Source: Bacillota bacterium (GTDB lineage Bacteria > Bacillota > Clostridia > Christensenellales > UMGS416). Taken from it: a stretch of DNA of 21,630 nucleotides. Below the pieces are notes generated by a model that was given only the letters and a program-made list of their open reading frames with translations, was not told the DNA's origin and made no database searches. Within the stretch, counting starts at the first letter, position 1; each line of letters starts with the position of its first letter. Where the stretch lies: contig JAEYYW010000115.1 of NCBI GenBank assembly GCA_023428265.1, forward strand, positions 1 through 21,630. Direction: 5' to 3'. Below, piece after piece: positions 14,877 to 20,633 of the stretch. A program made the position numbers and the translations under genes.

Positions 14877-15461
14877 ATGCTCATCACGCTGCTGACCGCG
14901 TTGTTCTTTCTGTTTGTCGATCAGGCCACCAAATATCTGGTCGTGTCAAACATGACTCTTGGGCAGACGATCCCTGTGATCGAGGGCGCGCTCTATTGGC
15001 ACTACGCCCGCAACAGCGGCGCGGCGTTCAGCATGCTGCAAGGAAACCAGTGGTTGTTTATGATTGCCAGCGCCGGCGCCACCATTGCCATCATCGTTTA
15101 TCTGGCCCGCACCAAAACGCCGATCCACTGGGTTGGCAAGCTTGCGCTGGGGTTGATCATGAGCGGGGCGTTGGGCAACCTGCTGGACCGGCTGATGCAC
15201 ACCAACCAAGAGGTCATTGATTTCATCTATGTGAATATCCCGGCGATCAAGTTTGATTTCGCCATCTTCAACGTGGCCGATTCCTGCGTCACCGTCGGCG
15301 CGATACTGTTGTGCGTCTACATCCTGTTTAAGCACGAGAAGTATGTCAAAAAGGTGACGGGCATCGCTGATGCCGCAACGCCTGCTGGGCAGCCTGCCGA
15401 GCAGCAGCCGGAGAGCAGTGACAGCCCGGAGGGGGCCGATGAGCAACAAGCTCCGCTGTGA
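14877..15461 (+). CDS. lspA: Lipoprotein signal peptidase (signal peptidase II)
   Basis: This membrane aspartyl protease removes signal peptides from diacylglyceryl-modified prolipoproteins, such as the binding lipoprotein encoded in this window. Four transmembrane segments are visible (about residues 1-20, 58-77, 85-103, 131-151). Conserved blocks include FVDQATKY (13-20), YARNSGAAFS (43-52), the catalytic Asp104 in GALGNLLDRL and the catalytic Asp135 in FNVADS. The ATG at 14877 follows GGAGGA by six bases. The core ends near residue 155; an additional 35-40-residue Ala/Pro/Gln/Glu-rich tail is longer than in most LspA proteins and is probably disordered. The gene overlaps the pseudouridine synthase gene by 23 bases, the common lspA-rluD pairing of Firmicutes. 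Confidence 0.97.
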   Translation: MLITLLTALFFLFVDQATKYLVVSNMTLGQTIPVIEGALYWHYARNSGAAFSMLQGNQWLFMIASAGATIAIIVYLARTKTPIHWVGKLALGLIMSGALGNLLDRLMHTNQEVIDFIYVNIPAIKFDFAIFNVADSCVTVGAILLCVYILFKHEKYVKKVTGIADAATPAGQPAEQQPESSDSPEGADEQQAPL

Positions 15462-16383
15462 TGTAAACCAGGAGAATGCGGGCGCCCGGCTGGACACGTT
15501 CCTGGCCGGGCGTTTCCCTGACTTTACCCGTTCCAGGCTGAAGAATCTGATTGACGATGGGCACGCAACCGTCAATGGCAAGGCCGCCAAGGCCGGACAA
15601 AAGCTCATTGCGGGTGACACGGTTGCGCTTGATGTGCCGGAGCTGATACCGGTGGAGGCCAGGCCGGAGGAGATCCCTCTCAACATTGTGTATGAGGACG
15701 GCAGCCTGCTGGTTGTCAACAAGCCCCGTGGCCTTGTGGTGCACCCGGCGGCGGGCAACGAGCGGGGCACGCTGGTGAATGCGCTGCTCAATCATTGCAC
15801 CGACCTTTCCGGCATTGCCGGGGAGCTGAAGCCCGGCATCGTGCACCGGCTCGACAAGGACACCACCGGCTTGTTGGTGGTCGCCAAAAATGATCGGGCG
15901 CATCTGAGCCTTTCCAAGCAGATCGGTGAGAAGAGCGCCAAGCGCATTTATCTGGCTCTGGTGGAGGGCAACATCACCGAGGACCAGGGCCGCGTGGACG
16001 CGCCGCTGGGCCGCAGCCAGGCAGACCGGAAAAAGATTGCCGTGGTGGAAGACGGCAGGCAGGCAGCCACGCAGTATTATGTGCTGGAGCGGTTCGGCGA
16101 CCTCACGCTGGTGGAGTGCCACCTGGAAACGGGCCGCACCCACCAGATCCGCGTGCACATGAAGCACATTGGGCACCCGGTGGTGGGCGACCCGGTCTAT
16201 GGCATCCGCAAGCAACGCTACCGGCTTGATGGCCAGCTCCTGCACGCCGCGAGGCTGGAGTTCACCCATCCGGAGACCGGGGAGAGAATGAAGTTTGAAG
16301 CGCCGCTGCCGGAGGATTTCCAAGAGGTGTTGGAGATGTTGAGGCGGAAGGCTGGCAATAATCCGGTGTTGCAGGATCGATGA
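15439..16383 (+). CDS. rluD: Large-subunit rRNA pseudouridine synthase, RluA/RluD family
   Basis: This enzyme isomerises specific uridines of 23S rRNA to pseudouridine. The 314-residue protein has an N-terminal S4 RNA-binding domain (about residues 14-62, 'ARLDTFLAGRF...SRLKNLIDDGHATVNGK') and a RluA catalytic domain. The latter holds 'NKPRGLVVHPAAGN' (94-107), the catalytic Asp139 in HRLDKDTTGLLVVAK and 'LETGRTHQIRVH' near residue 232. ATG 15439 is used because GGAGGGGG (15428-15435) is directly upstream; an in-frame start at 15370 lies wholly within lspA and gives no conserved sequence. The S4-plus-RluA layout and coupling to lspA match the ylyB/rluD type. Exact target uridines cannot be read from the sequence. 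Confidence 0.95.
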   Translation: MSNKLRCDVNQENAGARLDTFLAGRFPDFTRSRLKNLIDDGHATVNGKAAKAGQKLIAGDTVALDVPELIPVEARPEEIPLNIVYEDGSLLVVNKPRGLVVHPAAGNERGTLVNALLNHCTDLSGIAGELKPGIVHRLDKDTTGLLVVAKNDRAHLSLSKQIGEKSAKRIYLALVEGNITEDQGRVDAPLGRSQADRKKIAVVEDGRQAATQYYVLERFGDLTLVECHLETGRTHQIRVHMKHIGHPVVGDPVYGIRKQRYRLDGQLLHAARLEFTHPETGERMKFEAPLPEDFQEVLEMLRRKAGNNPVLQDR

Positions 16384-16388
16384 ATGAA

Positions 16389-16507
16389 CCTCCTCCTGTC
16401 GCTTCGGCGACCCCTCCTGGAGGGGGACGTGAAGGAGATAGTCTGTCTTCGTTCTTCCATGCCTCCCTCTTGGAGGGAGGTGCCGCCCGAAGGCGGCGGA
16501 AGGAGGG
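16389..16507. repeat. Composite palindromic repeat (about 119 bp) between rluD and the YkgJ-type gene
   Basis: Four adjacent hairpins are visible: GTCGC-TTCG-GCGAC (16398-16411), CCCCTCC/GGAGGGG (16411-16425), CCTCCCTC-TTG-GAGGGAGG (16462-16480) and GCCGCC-CGAA-GGCGGC (16482-16497). The outer ends are complementary (CCTCCT at 16389, AGGAGG at 16501), and the hairpin types appear in mirrored order, so the whole is an inverted composite. Its translation in the + frame gives the low-complexity 'PPSWREVPPEGGGR' type sequence often seen when such repeats are annotated as coding. The right end supplies the ribosome site of the next gene. Confidence 0.8.
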
Positions 16508-16512
16508 TCTCG

Positions 16513-17175
16513 TTGCTCGATTTTCTAGTACAAAAAGGTAAACTTGACCTCACCGGCGATGTGGGCGACGCCACTCTGGCTGACCTGCTGGCCGAGTCGG
16601 AGGCGTTTGTCGCCGCGCTGAAAAAGCAGTCGGTGCAGTGCCGCATGTGCGGCGAGTGCTGTCACCGGGCACCGGTGCTGGGGCTGGACATCCTTGCCAT
16701 GGCCGGAGAAGCCATCACGGACGCGGCGCAATGGGCCAAAGAGCATCTGCTGCTGCCCGATCCGCCGGATCTTATCGCCCGGCAAAAAGGCATTGCCGAA
16801 CTGATGCGTCAATCAAACATGACAGAACATGACGCATCGGTTCTGTATGAATACAACCAGTCAGAGCCCATTTCTTTCCTGCAAAATGAGAGCGATCGCT
16901 GCGTTCACCAGCGGGGCAATCTTTGCGGAGTCTACGCCCAGCGGCCCTTCGTGTGCCGGCTTTACCTGTGCCGGTTTGGCGAGCGGCTGCAGGACCTGCT
17001 GGAGATTGTGGTCACGCAGGGCACCTGGCACGCCTGGGCGGTGCTAGGGGTAGTGCCGATGGAGGCCATCGCCCACAATCCGTTTGCTGGCAAGCAGGGC
17101 TATGACCAGGTGAAGCTGAAGGAGTTTGAGTTTGGGTTGGAAGAGGCGATGGGGGAGCTGTTTTCGTTTTTTTGA
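16513..17175 (+). CDS. YkgJ-type cysteine-cluster protein (CxxCxxCC)
   Basis: This protein belongs to the YkgJ/CxxCxxCC group, predicted to bind zinc or an iron-sulfur cluster; the function is unknown. From TTG 16513 it is 220 residues. The metal motif is CRMCGECC (Cys43, 46, 49, 50) and later cysteines lie at 130, 138 (in NLCGVY), 148 and 153 (RPFVCRLYLC), as usual for the family. The TTG is chosen because AGGAGGG (16501-16507) is five bases upstream and conserved-looking sequence begins there. An ATG at 16384, just after the rluD stop, would add 43 residues encoded by the palindromic repeat, which is unlikely to be native protein. The gene probably belongs to the lspA-rluD transcript. Confidence 0.85.
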   Translation: MLDFLVQKGKLDLTGDVGDATLADLLAESEAFVAALKKQSVQCRMCGECCHRAPVLGLDILAMAGEAITDAAQWAKEHLLLPDPPDLIARQKGIAELMRQSNMTEHDASVLYEYNQSEPISFLQNESDRCVHQRGNLCGVYAQRPFVCRLYLCRFGERLQDLLEIVVTQGTWHAWAVLGVVPMEAIAHNPFAGKQGYDQVKLKEFEFGLEEAMGELFSFF

Positions 17176-17219
17176 CTCTCTATGAAAAATAACACCATCG
17201 ATCTATTAGGCTATAATAA

Positions 17220-17351
17220 ACCCTCACCCCCTGCCCCCTCCCCCAAAGCACTGGGGGAGGGGGTGTCTTGGGGGAATGGGGGCGGAGCCCCCCCATTTCT
17301 TGAATTGCCCCTTCCCACAATGCTCTGGGGGAAGGGGTTGGGGATGAGGGT
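17220..17351 (-). repeat. Miniature palindromic repeat, copy 1 (inverted relative to the copy at 21.5 kb)
   Basis: The element has near-identical inverted ends, ACCCTCACCCC (17220) and, read from the minus strand, ACCCTCATCCCC (17351). It contains three hairpins: an 11-bp C/G stem (17234-17244/17253-17263), a central AATGGGGG stem (17275-17297) and CCCCTTCCC/GGGAAGGGG (17308-17316/17329-17337). Read on the minus strand, its first 44 bases match 42 of 44 positions of the copy at 21506-21549. No protein-coding capacity is seen, so this is MITE-like or REP-like. Confidence 0.85.
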
Positions 17352-17409
17352 AAGTTATCGGGCGAATCGTGAAATGCGCTGCAGCAGCGAACGATCTGAC
17401 CAACGAGTA

Positions 17410-17438
17410 TTTACAACTCTTAATCTTTATCATATAAT
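17410..17438 (+). promoter_or_regulatory. Sigma-A promoter of the ABC-F gene
   Basis: TTTACA (17410-17415) and a perfect TATAAT (17433-17438) are separated by 17 bases. The transcript is expected to start near 17445, leaving an untranslated leader of nearly 200 bases before the ABC-F ATG at 17642. Confidence 0.75.
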
Positions 17439-17455
17439 ACCCCTGAAATCCAACC

Positions 17456-17485
17456 ATGGAGGTTCACAGGCCAGTGAAGAAGTAG
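17456..17485 (+). CDS. Short upstream ORF in the ABC-F leader (putative leader peptide)
   Basis: ATG 17456 to TAG 17483-17485 encodes nine residues, MEVHRPVKK. It begins about 10 bases after the predicted transcript start, with no clear Shine-Dalgarno site, and the start codon sits in the loop of a small AACC/GGTT hairpin (17452-17464). Short leader peptides on which drug-bound ribosomes stall control many ABC-F resistance genes, which makes this a candidate. A longer ORF from ATG 17495 runs in frame into the ABC-F gene and is an alternative translated leader. Confidence 0.35.
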   Translation: MEVHRPVKK

Positions 17486-17512
17486 GCGTTTCGGATGGTG
17501 ACCAACAGGCCG

Positions 17513-17552
17513 TTCCGTATATACTACGGAGGGGCTTCTGTATCGCCGGAAG
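17513..17552 (+). promoter_or_regulatory. Leader hairpin and antiterminator strand of the ABC-F attenuator
   Basis: TTCCGTA (17513-17519) pairs with TACGGAG (17525-17531, one G-U pair) around TATAC. It is flanked by ACAGGCC (17505-17511), which can pair with GGC-TT-CTGT (17533-17541). Directly after it, CCGGAAG (17546-17552) is a perfect complement of CTTCCGG (17613-17619) in the 5' arm and loop of the downstream terminator. The two pairings cannot coexist, giving an antiterminator/terminator choice. Structures were paired by eye, not folded computationally. Confidence 0.55.
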
Positions 17553-17610
17553 ACGCTGAACGTTCAACCTGTCAGCCCTCAATGGGTTTGGCCATCGTTG
17601 TTCTTTTTCG

Positions 17611-17641
17611 CGCTTCCGGATTTGAAGGGAGCGATTTTTTT
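17611..17641 (+). terminator. Intrinsic terminator directly before the ABC-F start codon (attenuator)
   Basis: CGCTTCC (17611-17617) pairs with GGGAGCG (17627-17633, one G-U pair), followed by A and seven T's (17635-17641) that end at the ATG. The gene's ribosome site GAAGGGAG (17624-17631) overlaps the 3' arm of the stem. Formation of the hairpin would therefore stop transcription and also hide the ribosome site. Confidence 0.7.
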
Positions 17642-19246
17642 ATGTTAGTCCTGAAAGCACAGAAGTTGTTAATGGAGTATGGCCACCGGCTCTTGTTTGA
17701 CATCCCCGACCTGGAGCTGCACTCCGGCGACCGCATTGGCCTGGTGGGCCGCAACGGTGAGGGCAAGACCACGCTGATGAACATCCTGTGCGGCTTCCAG
17801 GAGCCCACATCAGGGTCGGTGACGGCGCTGATGCCTCTGGCAATGATCCCGCAGTTCAGTGACGACACCGACGGCTCAGCAATCCTTGAGCGCCAGCGGG
17901 AGATGTGGGGCATCCCGGAGGAGGCAATGAGCGGCGGGGAAAAGACCCGGCTGTTGATCGCCAGGGCGCTGGGCCGCGAAAGCGGCGCGCTGTTTTGCGA
18001 CGAGCCCACCTCCAACCTGGATGCCGACGGCATCGCCAAACTGGAAGAGGAGCTGCGGCGCTATGAAGGCGCGCTGGTGCTGGTTTCACATGACAGGGCG
18101 CTGCTGGACAAGCTCTGCACCCGCATCTGGGAGCTGGAGGGTGGCGGGCTCAAGCTTTACCGGGGCAACTGGACGGCCTATCGCGAGCAGAAAGCCCGTG
18201 AGGAGCGGCGGGCCTGGGATGAGTATGAAGGCTATGTGGATGAGCGGGACCATCTGCTGGAGGCCGCCCGGGGGGCCATGCAGAAGAGCAAATCGGTGCG
18301 CAAGGCCCCCAAGCGCATGGGGAACTCCGAAGCCCGTCTGCACCGGCGGGAGTCCACAGAGATCTCCCAGAAGCTGGCCCGTACTTCCAAGGTGCTGGAG
18401 CACCGGCTGGAGCGGCTGGATGTGAAGGAGAAGCCCCGCGATGCCGCCCGCGTGCGCCTGAATGCCCGCGATGTGGAAGGGCCCATGAGCCGGCTGGCGC
18501 TGCGGGTGGAGGGGCTTGGCTTTGCCTACCCCGGCGGCAAGGCGGTGCTCAATGGCATCCACTTCAACGTTGTGACCGGTGAACGGCTGGCCGTGTTGGG
18601 CGGCAACGGCACCGGCAAGACCACGCTGCTGAACTGCCTGATGGCCGGGGGCCCTGCGGTCAAGGAAGCGCCGGGGCTGATCAAGGGCTATTTCCGGCAG
18701 GACCTGAAGCTGCTGGACGACAGGAAATCGCTGCTGGACAATGTGGTGGAAACTGCCGCCGTGCCGGTGCAGACCTGCCGCAACATGCTTGCCCGGGTGC
18801 TGCTCCCCGCTGACAGCCTGAAAAAACCGGCCGGCGTGCTCTCCGGCGGGGAAAAGGCCAAGGCAGCGCTGGTGAAGCTGCTGGCATCGGACGCCAACCT
18901 GCTGCTGCTGGATGAGCCCACTAACTTTTTGGATGTTTACGCGTTGGAAGGGTTGGAGGAGATGATCGGCCAATTCCCCGGCACCGTTGTGTTTGTGTCG
19001 CATGACCGCTACTTTGTAGACAAGGTGGCAGACCGGCGGCTTCAGCTCTCGGGCGGCAGCTTGCTGGATGAAGATGCCAGGCCCGCCCCGCCGCAGCAGC
19101 GGGACACCGCCGCCCGCATGGCTCTCACACTCAGGCGTGACATGCTGCTCTCCAGAATCTCCACGATGAAGGCCGGCGCGGAGCGGGAGAAGCTGGAGAA
19201 GGAGTATGACGGCGTGCTGGCCGAGCTCAAGGCGCTGGATGATTAG
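17642..19246 (+). CDS. ABC-F ribosomal protection protein, Vga/Msr/VmlR-like
   Basis: This soluble twin-ATPase binds the ribosome E site and dislodges peptidyl-transferase or exit-tunnel antibiotics; it is not a transporter. The 534 residues contain two nucleotide-binding domains. NBD1 has Walker A GRNGEGKTT (37-45), signature MSGGEKTR (96-103) and Walker B LFCDEPTSNLD (117-127). A charged linker spans about 180-270. NBD2 has GGNGTGKTT, LSGGEKAK and LLLLDEPTNFLD. The short NBD1, the 'EYEGYVDERDHLLEAARGAM' linker and the helical tail resemble VgaA-type proteins rather than housekeeping EttA or Uup. ATG 17642 is used because conserved sequence begins there, although the frame stays open back to ATG 17495. 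Control by the leader attenuator is inferred. Which drugs are involved (lincosamides, streptogramin A, pleuromutilins or others) is unknown. Confidence 0.92.
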   Translation: MLVLKAQKLLMEYGHRLLFDIPDLELHSGDRIGLVGRNGEGKTTLMNILCGFQEPTSGSVTALMPLAMIPQFSDDTDGSAILERQREMWGIPEEAMSGGEKTRLLIARALGRESGALFCDEPTSNLDADGIAKLEEELRRYEGALVLVSHDRALLDKLCTRIWELEGGGLKLYRGNWTAYREQKAREERRAWDEYEGYVDERDHLLEAARGAMQKSKSVRKAPKRMGNSEARLHRRESTEISQKLARTSKVLEHRLERLDVKEKPRDAARVRLNARDVEGPMSRLALRVEGLGFAYPGGKAVLNGIHFNVVTGERLAVLGGNGTGKTTLLNCLMAGGPAVKEAPGLIKGYFRQDLKLLDDRKSLLDNVVETAAVPVQTCRNMLARVLLPADSLKKPAGVLSGGEKAKAALVKLLASDANLLLLDEPTNFLDVYALEGLEEMIGQFPGTVVFVSHDRYFVDKVADRRLQLSGGSLLDEDARPAPPQQRDTAARMALTLRRDMLLSRISTMKAGAEREKLEKEYDGVLAELKALDD

Positions 19247-19254
19247 CCAATGCC

Positions 19255-19284
19255 TTGCGCCCGGCTATTGCGCGGGTGTATGAT
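19255..19284 (+). promoter_or_regulatory. Weak candidate promoter for the isochorismatase-family gene
   Basis: TTGCGC (19255-19260) and TATGAT (19279-19284) are 18 bases apart, starting just after the ABC-F stop. The -35 matches the consensus poorly, so read-through from the ABC-F gene is equally possible. Confidence 0.35.
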
Positions 19285-19314
19285 GATCGAAATCTTGTGA
19301 AATGGAGAGAGCGC

Positions 19315-19860
19315 ATGAAACGGGCACTGCTGGTCATTGATGTGCAGATGGAATACTTCACCGGCAAGATGCCGGTCACACACCCGCAAGGCAGTTTTGA
19401 AAACATCCTTTCGGCGATGGATGGCGCGGCGGCTCATGGCATCCCGGTGATCCTGGTGCAGCACTCCGCCCCCAAGCCCGATTCGGCCACATTCCGCCGC
19501 GGAACCCGGGAGTGGGAGATCCATGAGCGGGTTTTGGCCAAGCCCCATGACCGGATCGTGGAAAAGAGCCTGCCCGGCAGCTTCACCGGCACCGGCCTGG
19601 ACGAGCTGTTGCGGGGTATGGCGGTGGACACCGTGGTGATTGCCGGCTACATGACACAGATGTGTTGCGACACCACCGCAAGGCAGGCGCTCCATCTGGG
19701 TTATGCGGTGGAATTTCTTGCGGACGCCACCGGCACGCTGGATGTGCGAAACACGGCTGGTGCTGTCACCGCTGAGGAGCTGCACAGGGCCATTCTGGTC
19801 ACCCAGCAAATGCGCTTTTCCAGGGTTCTGAGCACCACCGAATGGCTATCTGGTTTATAA
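19315..19860 (+). CDS. Cysteine hydrolase, isochorismatase/nicotinamidase-like family
   Basis: The 181-residue cytoplasmic protein has the isochorismatase-like fold with its catalytic triad: Asp9 in LLVIDVQ, Lys84 in IVEKSLPGSF and Cys117 in GYMTQMCCDTT. The region with 'HSAPKPDSATFRRGTREWEIH' sits where the family cap and metal residues normally lie, but the usual nicotinamidase D-x-H zinc motif is not evident. This makes a nicotinamidase less likely than a generic amidase or cysteine hydrolase. ATG 19315 follows GGAGAG (19304-19309) by five bases; an in-frame start at 19255 would run through the ribosome site. The gene sits between the ABC-F gene and a strong terminator. The substrate is unknown. 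Confidence 0.9.
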   Translation: MKRALLVIDVQMEYFTGKMPVTHPQGSFENILSAMDGAAAHGIPVILVQHSAPKPDSATFRRGTREWEIHERVLAKPHDRIVEKSLPGSFTGTGLDELLRGMAVDTVVIAGYMTQMCCDTTARQALHLGYAVEFLADATGTLDVRNTAGAVTAEELHRAILVTQQMRFSRVLSTTEWLSGL

Positions 19861-19902
19861 ACGTGTAAATAATTGAAAAAGCATGTAAACGGGAGATCGA
19901 AG

Positions 19903-19942
19903 GAGCAATGAGGGGATAATCGCCCTTCATTGCTCTTTGTTT
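19903..19942 (+). terminator. Rho-independent terminator after the isochorismatase-family gene
   Basis: GAGCAATGA (19903-19911) pairs with TCATTGCTC (19927-19935), continued inward by a G-T pair and GGG/CCC. The loop is ATAATCG, and TTTGTTTG follows on the 3' side. Confidence 0.88.
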
Positions 19943-19964
19943 GCTCAAATTGGCATTATTAAAC

Positions 19965-19994
19965 TTTGACCATCTTTGACCAAATGCGTATACT
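19965..19994 (+). promoter_or_regulatory. hsp20 promoter with overlapping CtsR operator
   Basis: TTGACC (19966-19971) and TATACT (19989-19994) are exactly 17 bases apart. Read on the minus strand, 19981-19965 is GGTCAAA-GAT-GGTCAAA, a perfect match to the CtsR heptad repeat (A/GGTCAAA-NAN-A/GGTCAAA). The operator covers the -35 box, so repressor binding would block RNA polymerase. A third half-site copy, GTCAAAG, occurs at 20024-20030 downstream of the expected start. Confidence 0.88.
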
Positions 19995-20051
19995 AGTGCC
20001 GTAGAAAGGACAGCCTACAGACTGTCAAAGCACAAAAAGGAGGAAATCAAC

Positions 20052-20498
20052 ATGTCGAGCTTGATTCCGTATGGCAGAAACAGAAACCGGGAACTGACTC
20101 CCTTCCAAATTATGAAGTCCTTCTTTGACGACCCGTTTTTCAGCGAAATGAGGGTTACGCCTTTCTCCGCCTATGGTGGCATTCGCACCGATGTGAAGGA
20201 CCTGGGCAACGAGTTTGTTGTGGAAGCCGAGATGCCCGGCATCCCGAGAGACAAGATCAACCTGGATGTCCACGACGGCGTGCTGACAATCAGCGCCAAC
20301 GAGGAGACGGAGCAGAAGGAAGAAAAGAACGATTACATTTATCGCGAGCGCCGCTATGGCCATGTGAGCCGCAGCTTCTCGCTGGACAATGTGGATGAGA
20401 GCGCCATCCGCGCCGAATACAAAGACGGCATTCTGTCCGTCCACCTGCCCAAGCAGGAGCCGGCGAAGAACAACCCCCGCAAAATTGAGATCAACTGA
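20052..20498 (+). CDS. Small heat shock protein, Hsp20/alpha-crystallin family
   Basis: This ATP-independent chaperone holds unfolding proteins in solution and usually assembles into large oligomers. The 148-residue length is typical. A short N-terminal arm (1-42) with 'FDDPFF' precedes the alpha-crystallin domain (about 43-134), recognised by 'IRTDVKDLGNEFVVEAEMPG', 'DGVLTISANEE' and the closing 'YKDGILSVHLPK' strand. The C terminus carries the oligomerising I-x-I motif at Ile145-Glu-Ile147. The ribosome site AGGAGG (20038-20043) lies eight bases before the ATG. It is a single-gene unit with its own CtsR-controlled promoter and its own terminator; no CIRCE element (HrcA site) was found. Confidence 0.97.
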   Translation: MSSLIPYGRNRNRELTPFQIMKSFFDDPFFSEMRVTPFSAYGGIRTDVKDLGNEFVVEAEMPGIPRDKINLDVHDGVLTISANEETEQKEEKNDYIYRERRYGHVSRSFSLDNVDESAIRAEYKDGILSVHLPKQEPAKNNPRKIEIN

Positions 20499-20533
20499 GT
20501 TGAAGCAGTGCAGCCATTGACAGACCCCCTCAC

Positions 20534-20567
20534 AACCGCCCGCCTGTGCCGGGCGGTTTCATTTTCT
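20534..20567 (+). terminator. Rho-independent terminator of hsp20
   Basis: AACCGCCCG (20534-20542) pairs perfectly with CGGGCGGTT (20550-20558) around CCTGTGC and is followed by T-rich TCATTTTCTT. Confidence 0.9.
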
Positions 20568-20595
20568 TCCAGGCATACTCGCTTGCCGGCCACCA

Positions 20596-20604
20596 TGTTA
20601 TAAT
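20596..20604 (+). promoter_or_regulatory. Extended -10 promoter of the TIM-barrel-like gene
   Basis: TG-T-TATAAT (20596-20604) is the same extended -10 type seen before lspA. No good -35 is visible. The start codon follows 29 bases later, with GGAGG at 20623-20627. Confidence 0.7.
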
Positions 20605-20633
20605 ATGCACATCTGGCAATGCGGAGGAAGCAT

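Noticed and set aside
17212..17217. TATAAT just before the copy 1 repeat
   Set aside because: No -35 at suitable spacing (TTGACT at 17172 is 34 bases away), no TG extension, and no gene start nearby except through the repeat.
17220..17351. CRISPR-like or tandem repeat interpretation of the C/G-rich blocks
   Set aside because: There are no regularly spaced direct repeats with unique spacers. The blocks are arms of hairpins inside one palindromic element.
19861..20051. CIRCE/HrcA operator upstream of hsp20
   Set aside because: No TTAGCACTC-N9-GAGTGCTAA-like repeat is present; the CtsR heptad repeat explains the regulation better.
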